Of a stretch of DNA of 64,000 nucleotides, positions 1-10,548 are shown in pieces. The notes under the pieces were generated by a model. That model had not been told where the DNA came from, did not search any database, and was given only the letters and a program-made list of their open reading frames with translations. A program made the position numbers and the translations under genes. This DNA comes from Sabellastarte sp. h YS-2021 (taxonomy: Eukaryota > Annelida > Polychaeta > Sabellida > Sabellidae). Location of the stretch: contig OZ024931.1 of assembly GCA_964017235.1 (NCBI GenBank), positions 99,094,221 through 99,158,220 on the forward strand. The letters run 5' to 3'. Position 1 is the stretch's first letter; every line of letters starts with the position of its first letter.

Positions 1-1665
1 GTAATTTCACTATGTTATAGCTAACCCAAAAGTAGGTGAACAATATATTTTAACAAAATACTCCAAATGCAATATTTTTCAAGTTATAGCCGATTTACTC
101 AACAGTCAGTGCCTGAGAATAGCTATTGCTCAGTTGTGCCATGAGCTACAGGTCTGTAATTTCACTATGTTATAGCTGACCCAAAAGTAGCTGAATAACA
201 TATTTGCACAAATTTCTGTAAAGGCAATAGTTTTCCAATTACAACTGATTTACTCAACAGTGAGAACTTCAAAGTAGCTATTACTCAGCTATGCAATGAG
301 CCACAGGTCTGGAACTTCACTATGTTATAGCTGACCCCAAAATATGTGAATAACATATTGCAACAAAATACTGTAAATGCAATAGTTTCCAAGTTATAAG
401 TGATTTACTCAACAGTGATAACCTAAAAGTAGCTATTACTCAGCTATGCCATGAGCTACAGGTCTGAAATTTTACTATGTTATAGCTGACCCAAAAGTAG
501 CTGAATAACATATTTATACTAAATTCTCTAAATGCAATAGTTTTCAAATTATAAGTGATTTACTCAACATTGAGAACTTCAAAGTAGCTATTACTCAGCT
601 ATGCAATGAGTCACAGGTCTGGAACTTCACTATGTTATAGCTGACCCCAAAATAGGTGAATAACATATTGAAACAAAATACTCTAAATGCAATAATTTCC
701 AAGTTATAAGCGATTTACTGAACAGTGATAACCTCAAAGTAGCTATTACTCAGCTATGCCATGAGCTACAGGTCTGAAATTTTACTATGTTATAGCTGAC
801 CCAAAAGTAGGTGAACAACATATTTAAGCAAAATACTGTACATGCAATAGTTTTCAAGTTACAACTGATTTACTCAATAGTGATGACCTAAAAGTAGCTA
901 TTACTCAGCTATGCCATGAGCTACAGGTCTGAAATTTTACTATGTTATAGCTGACCCAAAAGTAGCTGAATAACATATTTATACAAAATTCTCTAAATGC
1001 AATAGTTTTCCAATTACAACTGATTTACTCAATAGTGAGAACTTTAAAGTAGCTATTACTCAGCTACGCCATGACCTACAGATCTGAAATTTCACTATGT
1101 TATAGCTGGCCCAAAAGTAGCTGAATAACATATTTATACGAAATTCTCTAAATGCAATAGGTTTTAAGTTACAAGTGATTTACTCAATAGTGAGAACTTC
1201 AAAGTAGCTATTACTCAGCTATGCAATGAGCCACAGATCTGAAACTTCACTATGTTATAGCTGATCCCAAAATAGGTGAATAACATATTGAAACAAAATA
1301 CTGTAAATGCAATAGTTTCCAAGTTATAAGCGATTTACTCAACAGTGATAACCTAAAAGTAGCTATTACTCAGCTATGCCATGAGCTACAGGTCTGAAAT
1401 TTTACTATGTTATAGCTGACCCAAAAGTAGCTGAATAACATATTTATACGAAATTCTCTAAATGCAATAGTTTTGAAGTTATAAGCGATTTACTCAACAG
1501 TGATAACCTAAAAGTAGCTATTACTCAGCTATGCCATGAGCTACAGGTCTAAAATTTTACTATGTTATAGCTGACCCAAAAGTAGCTGAATAACATATTT
1601 ATACGAATTTCTCTAAATGCAATAGTTTTTAAGTTACAAGTGATTCTACTCATGATGGAAGTTAC
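1..1665. repeat. Family I tandem array, 155-bp unit
   Basis: About ten and a half head-to-tail copies of a 155-bp unit; the landmark TAGCTATTACTCAG recurs at 275, 430, 585, 740, 895 and 1050. Units carry AGCTACAGGTCTG, CTATGTTATAGCTGACCC and GATTTACTCAACAGTGA, and differ by point changes. The array runs off the left edge of the window. A second array of the same unit lies at 37944-39170 with the same following tail. There is no coding signal. It is read here as the core of a non-autonomous hairpin-ended element. Confidence 0.93.
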
Positions 1666-2232
1666 TGAAAAGCCCAAAAGTAGCTATTAGTCACTTAGCT
1701 ATTGAGACAGGCACCCAACTTACTCACCATATTGTAGCTATGAAAAAAGTAGCTGAATAACATATTTTAACAAAATGCTCTAAATGCAACACTTTTCAAG
1801 TTATAAATGATTTTGTGCATGATTTCATGAATTTTAATGCATTAAAAATTATTAAAAAAATTTATTAAAAAAAAAGTAAGACAGATCCAGGTCTCATACT
1901 CACACAGGGGAATCTACCTGTGGCCTAGTACATATATGCAAGATATGAGAGAAATCCCTGCAATAGTCACTGAGAAAATTGTGATTAAGTGTTGAAATTT
2001 TCACACTTTTGGTGGGGGTACCCCCCTTGTAATGTCTCTAGCAAACAGACGAACAGACAGATTTGCATGCCTTGAACAATTTTTCATCCTCGATAGATAA
2101 GGTATCTTTTAAAAAAAACAGCACGTCTCTAGGCCTTGTAGTTTTGGAAGAGAAGTTGTTCACGCGGACGCGGACGCCCACGCCGCAGAGTGACGACATA
2201 ATGTCAGCTGACTGACAAGTCAGCTGACATAA
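1666..2232. mobile_element. Right tail and terminal hairpin of a family I Helitron-like element
   Basis: Single-copy tail following the 155-bp array and almost identical in order to 39171-39725. It ends in a perfect 13-bp hairpin: ATGTCAGCTGACT at 2201-2213, loop GACA, complement at 2218-2230, followed by AAAAA. DIRS-A homology begins immediately after, so the element end and the truncated retrotransposon abut. The last part of this tail also occurs at about 31950-32078 behind a different tandem core. The class (Helitron/Helentron-like, bivalve pearl-like) is inferred from architecture; no Rep/helicase gene is present. Confidence 0.75.
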
Positions 2233-2627
2233 AAACTCTGAAGACGTCCCCCCACTGGTTGGACACTTGCAACATTGGGGACATTTGGAACATTTGGAGC
2301 AGAAACAAAGTGACCGACAAAAGAAGCACTTTTCACACACTTTATTTGACTTTTGATCTTTGATTTTGGCCTTACGTCTTTCTTTTGCGACTGCCACCTT
2401 GTTACAGTAGGTACACGACATACAACATGATAAGAAACATTTGTTGGAACAGATACAAAAGAGTTTCTTGTTATGACACTTTGTACAGAACTGACTGGCC
2501 GGGCCACCGGCACCGGACTTGACTTGCAGTAATTGTCATTTATACTGTGTCTTCTCATGAGCCATCTTGGTACCACGTCCGGGTTGACCACCCCGGCCTC
2601 TGCCCCGGCCTCTATTGCGGGAACCAA
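2233..2627 (-). pseudogene. Truncated start of DIRS-A pol and cysteine-rich ORF (two overlapping frames)
   Basis: Two frames overlap here. One (to 2627) carries I-N-D-N-Y-C and ends in P-V-G-G-R-L-Q-S-F, the conserved start of the DIRS reverse transcriptase ORF seen in B and D. The other (open from about 2480) carries the cysteine-rich domain with the C-E-K-C-F-F-C and C-S-K-C-P-Q-C-C clusters, matching B and D cysteine for cysteine. Both frames read into unrelated sequence at about 2233, where the element is cut by the hairpin tail. No catalytic RT motif remains. Confidence 0.75.
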
Positions 2628-4500
2628 ACGCTTTCCAAGCTGGTAGTTCCTTTCCGGCTTGAGAAGTTGTTTTAGCAGTGTCTTGAGGTTTCCAACCAGT
2701 ACTGTAGGGTTGGTATCTCTGTTTTCTGCCTCTACCGGCGAACCCCCCGCGGCCCGGGCCGGGCTGGGAAGTACGTCGGGAAGCTTCTAATTGGTTTATT
2801 TCATCCTCAGCTTTTCTAATAGCAGCATCTGGAAATAACCCATATCCATTCAGGGGGCAATTTCTCAAGGAATTGAAAGTATCTGGTTTAATCCCCGGTT
2901 TCACAGCTTCCAAGTATGAGTCCCTACGGAGTAGGGTCAAATTTGCCATCTGCACAAATGTAAAGTCTGCCAAATGTTGTAGAGATTTACCCATGGCGAA
3001 ACTGACATTCTGGTTAAATGAAGATAAATACAAAAGTTCATCCAATGCACCTTGAGCTTTGACAGAAGACTTGCCTTTCTTAAGTTCACTTTGTAAAATA
3101 TGCAATTGTTCTTGGAAGGCATCCTGTATTTTGGTAATACAGCGATTAAACCCCGCTGACTGGTTGCAAATATATGAAGACTCTTTTGCTGCTTTCTCCC
3201 ACTTATGCATAGTGTCTTGTGATAGTGGGCGGGATGGAGGCTGAGGAGATGCAGAAGATATGGTTGAAATCCTGGGGAATGAACTATTGATCTTCGCCGC
3301 ATCATTTGGCCAAGAATTCACTGATTTACCCGGCCTAGTTGGATCTGTAGGCTCCGCCGGGTGTATCCCATACCATCTGCTCTGGGATTTGGGGGGTCTG
3401 AGGAATTGGTCCACATGCAGGCCACCTGGATCACTAGATTTTGAAGGATATCCTTCTATCAGTACAAGGTTTAGAGTTTCTAGTTTTTGGCACAACCAAT
3501 CTTCCGGAGGAAGATCCACAGAAATCTTGCCCACAGGCTGAGAACGGTGACCTGCCCAAGGATTATCAGTGCGGGATTGAGGAGAAAACTCCAGGTCAGG
3601 AATGTGTGTCCATCCCATGAACGTGCGGACGCCTCTCACAGTCTCGCGGTAATTTTGATCTTCACTGAGGACCCGGTCCGGGTCTGAGGTTTCTAAGTCT
3701 GGGGATTCCTCTGCGTCAGATAACTCACCCTCTTCAAATGTTTCCTGAGGATTGACATCGCGGAAGGTGACCGGCCCGGAGCCGGAAGAAGGTTGTTGAA
3801 ATGCAGCTTGAGAGGAAGCAGACATAGCAGCTGACGACACAGTAGCCACCGGAGCAGGGTGTTTAAACATAGGTTCTGCTTCCGGGTAGAGGTTTTGAAG
3901 TGGAGATTGTCTGTCAGCAAATGAAAAATCCTGATCTCTAGGCTCATCCGGGCCAACAGCCGGACCGGCTGGGCCGGAAGAAGCCGAAGTAGAGACAAAA
4001 AAGGGTGTCTGGGAAAGAGCACCTGCTGGAGCAGCATGAGAGACCGGTACTTTGACCGGAGAAAATGTTGGATTTTGTACAGAAGGTGAGGAGCGATGTC
4101 CTAAAGTGATAAGCGCCTCAAGCCTGGCCATACGAGTGGCCCACTTTTCGTCCAGTTCCTGAAGATCTTTCTTAAACTGAGGCACAGGAAGGGACAAATC
4201 CGGAGCAGAAGAAACAGATACAGCAGGTTCTTGTTCTGGCTGGGCATCAAGTACTACCACAGAAGACGGATCGACTAACACTTCCTTTGCTTTAGCCTTT
4301 TCCTTTCTGAGTTTATAGGTAGGAGTACTTAACTTGAGCAGTTGCTCCGGGGTAAGGACACTGCAAAAGTCACACTGCAGATTTTGAACACAAGGGTCAT
4401 CACCCTGTCCTTTCTCGCGACAACGCGCACACCTACTATGTTTGTCAAATGAAGCCATAATATGGCCACACGCACCCTTTTTCTGTCCTGGAGATGCCAT
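2536..4500 (-). CDS. DIRS gag-like nucleocapsid protein (DIRS-A)
   Basis: Structural Gag-type protein presumed to bind element RNA. The open frame begins at 4536, but the methionine at 4500 is the likelier start because it aligns with the starts of gag-B and gag-D (M-S-S-P-x-Q-R-R-G). From that start (654 aa), an N-terminal Cys/His cluster (C11, H13, H21, C24, C27, C37, C43, C46) resembles a zinc-binding fold, followed by the conserved T-P-x-Y-K-L-R-K-E-K segment. A central block FMGWTHIP...DNPWAG is shared with B and D. The C terminus is rich in RG/RGG repeats, suggesting RNA binding. The frame is fully open, unlike the other gag copies. Pol begins in the +1 frame overlapping the stop (ATAAATGACAA). 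Function is inferred from family resemblance. Confidence 0.85.
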   Translation of the reverse strand: MASPGQKKGACGHIMASFDKHSRCARCREKGQGDDPCVQNLQCDFCSVLTPEQLLKLSTPTYKLRKEKAKAKEVLVDPSSVVVLDAQPEQEPAVSVSSAPDLSLPVPQFKKDLQELDEKWATRMARLEALITLGHRSSPSVQNPTFSPVKVPVSHAAPAGALSQTPFFVSTSASSGPAGPAVGPDEPRDQDFSFADRQSPLQNLYPEAEPMFKHPAPVATVSSAAMSASSQAAFQQPSSGSGPVTFRDVNPQETFEEGELSDAEESPDLETSDPDRVLSEDQNYRETVRGVRTFMGWTHIPDLEFSPQSRTDNPWAGHRSQPVGKISVDLPPEDWLCQKLETLNLVLIEGYPSKSSDPGGLHVDQFLRPPKSQSRWYGIHPAEPTDPTRPGKSVNSWPNDAAKINSSFPRISTISSASPQPPSRPLSQDTMHKWEKAAKESSYICNQSAGFNRCITKIQDAFQEQLHILQSELKKGKSSVKAQGALDELLYLSSFNQNVSFAMGKSLQHLADFTFVQMANLTLLRRDSYLEAVKPGIKPDTFNSLRNCPLNGYGLFPDAAIRKAEDEINQLEASRRTSQPGPGRGGFAGRGRKQRYQPYSTGWKPQDTAKTTSQAGKELPAWKAFGSRNRGRGRGRGGQPGRGTKMAHEKTQYK

Positions 4501-4606
4501 GATAGAACAGTTAACTAATGGCAACACTTCCGACACAAATTAAACAGATATAACACAAATATAAAAACTAAAGAGTTCACAGATAAAAATCCACAACTTT
4601 AAATAT

Positions 4607-4806
4607 CGCGCCAAACGAAAAAGATGCTATGACGTCACGTCCCTCTGGCGAGTGAGGCAGGAACTAGGCCACCTGGCGAGTGGATTGTAGTGTGCCGGTC
4701 CTGCCGGGGGTGAAACCCGGGACGTCTTTTTCTTTCGTTTGGCGGGACCGGCTGGCGCCGGGCTATAGCTATCGTCTGGTAGGTAAGATGTATTAACGCA
4801 ATGAAA
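4607..4806 (-). repeat. 5' inverted terminal repeat of DIRS-A
   Basis: About 200 bp upstream of gag-A. Its flanks form a long imperfect palindrome: CGCCAAACGAAAAAGA near the inner side and TCTTTTTCTTTCGTTTGGCG nearer the outer side. It contains TGACGTCA (4630-4637), a consensus CREB/ATF site conserved in B and H. The outer edge GATGTATTAACGCAAT matches the ends of B, D and H. In DIRS elements the terminal repeat holds the promoter; promoter use here is inferred. Confidence 0.8.
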
Positions 4807-5251
4807 TTTGCAATTTTATTGCGTTAATACATCCTATCCAATGGACAAATGCTGAATAACTACTGCCTGGTTGGCGGGTAAGCTACTAGGGACTTAGATG
4901 AACTCATAACAGAACTAACAAAATTTCCTTTCAGGCCTGGGTCGACCTTGAGGTCAGACCCTTAAGGCTAAAGTAGGTTACCGGAAGCCGGTCAACCAAT
5001 TTACCCCCCCCCCCCTTTTTTTACAGACCTGCTCTGAGGTAGGGGAAGAGAGGGCCGAGTTCAGTCCCATAACAAGAAGAAATAAACTTCCCGAAGGAAG
5101 CAAAGCACAGTTTTTTTTGTTTTTTTTATATATATGTACACTATTTACATATTTACAAAATCTCCTCCCTTCCTGGGTTATTTGTGGATCTGCTGAGCAG
5201 CCACTACAGGTCCCAGGTGATAGAGCTCAGAGTCAGCCCACGCCACATCCT
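4807..5251 (-). other. DIRS-B 3' region: half ICR, palindrome, polypurine tract, hairpin, recombinase C terminus
   Basis: 4807-4870 is the reverse complement of the subfamily 5' end (CAATTTTATTGCGTTAATAC and onward), i.e. the right half of the ICR. TCGACCTTGAGGTCAG near 4940 contains the palindrome GACCTTGAGGTC. On the minus strand A7G12 (plus C12T7 at 5004-5022) forms a polypurine run also found in H and G. CTTCCCGAAGGAAG (5087-5100) reads on the minus strand as a CTTCC stem with a TTCG loop, conserved in H. The recombinase C terminus (tyrosine region) continues to about 5175 in a shifted frame. Confidence 0.65.
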
Positions 5252-8200
5252 TCAGATAAAATTGTGTGAAGGTATTATGTGACTTCCAATGACATGCTGA
5301 CAAGATCTGTTCCCAGGAAATTCCAGCTTGGAATGCCTTAGAAGCAGCAAAGGCCCTGACATCATGGGCTTTGACCTGATGTAATGTGTGGGCCTCCTTG
5401 TTTGAAAGCTCATAGCATAGTAGTAACGCAAGGCTCTGACTGGACAGAGTGACCTATCAGACTTGAGGGATCTATCCAAAGTTGGGGCCAGGGCTGGTAT
5501 CACCACTGGGGCCACACACTCTGGACCTTCCTTAGCCAGCTGGTTCTTGGAAAGAAAGCTGGGAGATGGGTACAGGGATACCTTTGACCAGTCAGACTGG
5601 TGCCTGATATTTTTGTGTTGCCAGGCATGAATCTCACTTCTGCGTTTGCCTGAAACCAGGGCTAATAGGAAAACAGTCTTGAAGGTCAAACACTTCATGG
5701 AAGCTTCCTTGATTGGCTCCAAGGGAGCCTTGGTCAGTTGGTGTAAGACCAAAGACAGGTTCCAGGAAGGGATACCCCTTCTACCCTTAGGTCTGTGTCT
5801 GTGGAAACTATCCAAGAGGCGAGTGAGATTTTCATCTTTGCTGATGTTGAGGGTTAAATTTCCCAGTTTATCAGCAATGGCGGACCTGTATCCATCAATG
5901 GTGCTGGGCTGTAACATCCTGTCCTCAAACAGATACATAAGGAAGTCAGCCACTGACTTTACAGGGGGTGACCTGAAGTCCACCTGATTAGTGATGTACC
6001 ACTTTGTAAAAATAGTCCATTTTGCCTCATAGACTGATCTGGTTGATCCTCTTTGAGGAGCCTCAATCCTTGTTGCCACTGCTTCAGAGAAGCCCTGCTC
6101 CTTGATTGCTGTGGCTCTAGGAGCCATGCATGGAGATTTAGGTTTGTCAGATTTCTGTGAGGGATCTGATTGAAAGGTTGTGTCAACAGGTTGGGCAGAT
6201 TTGGCAGGCTCAGTGGGATCTGACTGGACATGGTCACTAGATCCCAAAACCAAGGCATGTTGGGCCACCCCGGAGCAATCAGAATGATTCTCTTGCAAGG
6301 GGAGTCCTGCAACCTCTCCACCACTTTGCCCAAGATGGCCGCTGGTGGAAAAGCGTATGCGTCCAGATTCTCCCATGGCAGACTGAGTGCATCCACTGCT
6401 ACTGCCAAGGAGTCCGGTACTGGTGACACAAACTGAGGTAACTTGTTGTTGAACCTCATGGCAAATAGATTTATCTGAGGTTGGTGCCACCTGCTGCATA
6501 TAGCTTGGAAAACCTCGGGAAGGAGGGACCATTCTGTTTGAATGGTCTGGCCCAGTCTGGATAGCTTGTCTGCTACCACATTCAGCCGCCCGGGGATATG
6601 TCGGGCTTTTAGAGTTACTTGATGTCTGGTACACCAGGTCAAGATTCTCCATAGAAGGGCACAGAGTGTGCCCGACCTCATGCCTCCTTCCTTGTTTATA
6701 TACGACATCACTGTAGCGTTGTCGGTTGCGACAAGTACTATCTTGTTTGCACAGAGGTTTTGAAACTCTTTTAAGGCAAGAAACACTGCCTTGAGTTCCA
6801 AATAATTTATATGCAACTTGCTTTCTGGCAGTTACCAAGTCCCTCTGGCAGTGAATTCGTTTAAGTGAGCTCCCCACCCTTCTTTTGATGCGTCTGTAAA
6901 GACTTGCAGAGCATGCTTTATTGGGTGTAATGGTTGACCTGTGAGGACATTGTCTTCCTGTAGCCACCATTGTAGATGAGGGTGCAGGGAGCTGGGAATT
7001 GGAATCACTTTTTCTAGTGACTCTGGTATTCTCCAGTGCTGCTTGAGGTGCCACTGTATGGGCCTCATATGCAGCCAGCCTAGGTGAACTTGCTTTTCTG
7101 TGGCTGTTAGCAACCCTATCAGGGACATGAACTGTCGAACTGGACAGTGTGGCAGTGAAATTATCTCTAATATTTTGTCCTGAAGGTTTTGCCACCTGTC
7201 TGGGGTCGGTCGGACCCGACCTGCCCGGAGGTCGAACTGGTAACCTACAAAATCGAAGATCTACTTTGGAACCAGCACTGACTTTTCCAAATTCACCAGC
7301 CAGCCTAATTTTTGACATATTCTCACCAGACTCTGAGTATGTTGAAGACAAACCTGGTGGGATGTGGCTCTCACCAACCAGCCGTCTAGGTACTGGTGGA
7401 TCCTTATACCCTTGTGACTGGCCATCAGTTTCACCTCCTTTGCTATCACAGTAAACTCCAAGGGTGCTGTGGACAGACCAAAGGGTAGGGCTTTGAACTG
7501 GTATGTCTGACCCTGGACATGAAATCTCAGATATTTCCTGGACTGTTCCTGTATTGGTATATGGAAGTAGGCGTCCTTGAAATCTATCGAGGTAACCCAC
7601 TCCCCTTGTTGGATGGACGTCCTGATGGTTTCCGGTGTTTCCATCTTGAATTTCTCCGCCTTGAGGAAAAGATTTAGGTTGCTCAGATCCAGGATAGGTC
7701 GCCATTTGTTGTTGGGTTTTGGGACTAGAAATAGTCTGTTGAAAAACCCCAGGGAAGTTTGGTTTCTTACTAGTTCTACAGCATTTTTGGCTATGAGCTG
7801 AAGTAATGCCTCCAACAGGTAGCTGTTCCAGTGGGGATTGACACAGCAGCTGATAACCTTGGGTGACCTTGTGAGCCTTGGCCAGATCCGGAAGGGAAGG
7901 GTGTAACCCTCTTTTAAGATCTGAACTACTTTTGGACCTGCTCCCAGATCCAGCCAAGTTTGCCAAAAGTTCTGAAGTCTTGCCCCTACAGGCAGATTTG
8001 GTGCAGCATTTTTGACATTTGTTACAGGTTGAGCACAAGACAATTGAGTGACACAAGAAACACTTTTCACAGACTTTAATTTGCAATTTTTGTAATGACA
8101 ACCTGCTGACCCGGGACTTAATTCTCTCTTTTGGGAATGCCCGGGTGCAGAATGAACATGTGATGCAACAGGAAGCTTTACATTTAAATTTAAACCAGTG

Positions 8201-8257
8201 TTTATTGTCTGTGGTATGCTCCCGGCCAGCAGTCGTGGCTGTAACTTGGTTACACAA
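5252..8257 (-). pseudogene. DIRS-B cysteine-rich / overprinted / tyrosine recombinase ORF
   Basis: A 1001-codon open frame running antiparallel to nothing but overlapping pol in another frame. Residues about 25-110 form the cysteine-rich domain (C-K-A-S-C-C, C-x2-C, C-E-K-C-F-L-C, C-x2-C-x2-C-x2-C-C). The next roughly 580 codons overprint RT and RNase H. The last third is the tyrosine recombinase, with the R-box S-G-K-R-R-S-E-I-H-A-W. Relative to D, about 130 bp is deleted near 5420 (after R-A-L-R-Y-Y), so the H-x-x-R and Tyr segments survive only in a different frame and the recombinase is dead. The first codon at 8257 is TTG, so the natural start is uncertain; translation by overlap or reinitiation is inferred. 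The open length is far beyond what chance would give opposite a second coding frame. Confidence 0.78.
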
Positions 8258-8268
8258 TAATTGTCATT
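5959..8268 (-). pseudogene. DIRS-B pol: reverse transcriptase and RNase H with in-frame stops
   Basis: Reverse transcriptase followed by RNase H, continuous in the gag frame. Motifs in order: P-V-G-A-R-L-Q-N-F, F-L-V-P-K-P-N-N-K-W-R-P-I-L-D-L-S, D-A-Y-F-H-I-P-I, L-P-F-G-L-S-T-A-P, Y-L-D-G (catalytic YLDD with the second Asp changed), then RNase H F-T-D-A-S, L-E-L-K-A-V-F-L-A-L, A-T-D-N-A-T-V and A-D-K-L-S-R. The C-terminal Y-A-F-P-P-A-A-I-L ... A-P-G-W-P-N-M-P-W-F block is typical of DIRS RNase H tails. In-frame stops TAG at 7261 and TAA at 6832 break it. It was inactivated by point mutation rather than rearrangement. Confidence 0.88.
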
Positions 8269-10443
8269 TATACGACTGCTGGCCCTTGGCTGGTCGTAAT
8301 GAGAAGGTGGTGGTACATCCTCTACCTCTCTTGAACTGCTTCCTGCCAATGGTTTTCCATGCGGGTTTCTCAGATCTGGAGTCCCGGTTAACCTCTTATC
8401 TTGCCTTTCATAAGGGTGGTACCGACCTTTGTTATGTGACCCACCAGCATGTCCCTTGGACTCTAGCTGGGCTATATCCTCCTCTGCCCGCTTAATAACT
8501 GAGTCTGGAAACAAAGTTGAGATATGAAGGGGGGCTGATCTCAATGCTGTGAGAGTATCTGGCTTGATACCGGTCCTAAGGTGGCTCAAATATGCATCTC
8601 GGCGTACTAGGGTTAGGTTACCCATAGTAACAAAAACAAATTCTGATAAATGTTCCATGGATTTTGCAGCCACCTGTGTAATGCTTGAGTTAAAGTCCAT
8701 CAAATAGGTCAGTTCCTCAGCTGCTGCAGCTGCTTTGGACGAGCCCTTTCCTTTGTTTTCCGCCTTCAAAATCTTCAGCTGGTCCTTCATGTTCTGCTGA
8801 ACCTTGAACAGACAACGGTTAAAACTAGCAGCTTGATTGCAGATAACTGAAGTCTCTCTGGCAGATCTCTCCCATCTTCGCAGTGTTTCCTGTGAAATTC
8901 TGCGAGATGCTGGTGGAGTGGACGACAATCCAGTATACTTGGCTATTCGACTATAGCTGCTGTTGAGTTTTGAAGCATCTATGTTCCATGGTGAAATCTG
9001 TGAGGATTCAGCTTTAGGGTAGGAGTAAAGTTCATACCATTTGGACTGTGTTCTTGCTGGCCTCAGAAAAACATCTTTAGCTAGGCCACCGGCTTCTGAT
9101 CCACGGGAGGGATAACCCTCAACCAAAGTGAGATTTAACTTGGCCAGTTTCCTACATAGCCAGTCTTCAGTAGGCATTTTAACCGACACTTTGCCAGGGG
9201 TTACAGTCTTGGGCCCTGCAAAAGGGTTATCATCTGAAGTGGAAGCTGTATTGTCCAGTTCTGGAATGTGTGACCAGCCCATGAAGGAGCGGATACCCTG
9301 CATAGTATCCCTATAATTCTGCTCTTCTGAAACTGGTTGGTCCGGGTCCGGTACAAGCTGATCCGGGTCCTCAGATAACTCCCCTTCTTCAGTGTATAAA
9401 TCCAGTGGTGGGTTATCCGATATGCTACCGGCCTCAGACGACAGACTGGAGATGCTATCACGTCTAGACCTGTGAAGAGCAGGGGAGCCGGTGTCAGCCG
9501 GTCCAGATGACAGTGGCCGGTCGGTAGCAGTAGGCCGGTCAGAGTAAGGTCGGTTAATATCACCTTCTCTTGCAGAGTGAAGGTCGGTTGAAGGGTCGGT
9601 AGCTGGTGTCGGTCGGTTGACTTTGGCTTGACTGGTAGGCTGATGCACAATAGCAGAGGAGCCCTTTCCAGTAAACCTTGCAGTTGAAGTCGGTCAGTGA
9701 GAATTAGTATGACTGGCCGGCTGATGCTTGTTAGCAGAGGAGCCCGTACCAGGAAACTTAGTTGTAGAAGCCTGTTGACTGGTCATTGCTTGACTGGTCG
9801 GTTGATGCTTTGCAGCAGAGAAGCCAGTTCCAGTAAGCTTTGAAGTAGAAGGTCGGATGAAGGGTTCAGTCATATTTTCAACATCATGAGGTGGTGAGTG
9901 TGTGGGTGTAACTTTCACCTTTGAAGAAAAGGTCGGTTCAAAACTTTTAGCCATTATCAAAGCTTCCAGACGACTGAAGCGCCCCGACCATTTGCTATCC
10001 ATTTCTGCAAATTTCTCATCAGTACTGTGTTTTGACATCTTTGTAGAGGGAGATTTTTCCTTCTTACTGTTCTTATTGTCTTTCTTAGGCTTCTTATCAG
10101 GTGGGGGAACTGGAGCAGGAGATTTCACAGATCCCTGTCCGTCAACGACCCCAATAACAGACACGCTTGACAGGTCGACAAGTTGTTCAGAATCCTGGGA
10201 AGGGGTTGAATCAGACAGCTTTGCTTCACGTTTTTCCTTCTTAAGCTTATATGAAGGAGTAGATAATTGCTGGAGTTGCTCAGACGTGAGGCTATTACAT
10301 ATTTGACAGTCAGAAGTCTGTGGATCTGAAACACAAGGTTCCTTACCCTTTCCCTTGTCCCTGCATCGAGCACAATGAGAATGTGTATCAAAATTCCCCA
10401 TTACATGTCCGCACTTCCCTCTACGTTGGCCAGGAGATGACAT
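8269..10443 (-). pseudogene. DIRS-B gag, fused in frame to pol, one internal stop
   Basis: Gag protein beginning M-S-S-P-G-Q-R-R-G at 10443, with the N-terminal Cys/His cluster of gag-A, a low-complexity Thr/Ser/Pro middle, the FMGWSHIP...DDNPFAG block and a basic C terminus ending K-G-R-Y-H-P-Y-E. A TGA at 9694-9696 interrupts it; the same frame resumes and runs without a stop into RT. Compared with D, where gag ends at TATGAATGAC, B lacks TGAC, a 4-nt deletion that removes the stop and fuses gag to pol. Whether the fusion was ever functional is unknown. Confidence 0.82.
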
Positions 10444-10548
10444 GATGTATCTGTAACAAAATGGCAGTAAATTTACGTATCCGTAAACAATGTATCTGTT
10501 GAAATTCTTAAAATATTGCAGATAAAATAATATCCGTGTACACTAGTT

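Larger units (their letters stand above)
2233..4806 (-). mobile_element. DIRS-A, 3'-truncated DIRS-type retrotransposon
   Basis: Minus-strand tyrosine-recombinase retrotransposon fragment: 5' inverted terminal repeat (4607-4806), complete gag (2536-4500) and the first part of the cysteine-rich/pol region, which stops at about 2233 against the hairpin of the neighbouring element. RT catalytic core, RNase H, recombinase and 3' end are missing. Its 5' end meets the ICR of DIRS-B at about 4800-4807 with no intervening DNA. It belongs to the same subfamily as B, D and H by gag and terminal sequence (GATGTATTAACGCAAT). Confidence 0.88.

Noticed and set aside
1..1665. CRISPR-like regular spacing
   Set aside because: Units are contiguous tandem copies with no unique spacers between conserved repeats, and the DNA is eukaryotic.
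2873..4037. Plus-strand and alternative frames across gag-A
   Set aside because: Shadows of the intact gag frame without homologues in B or D.
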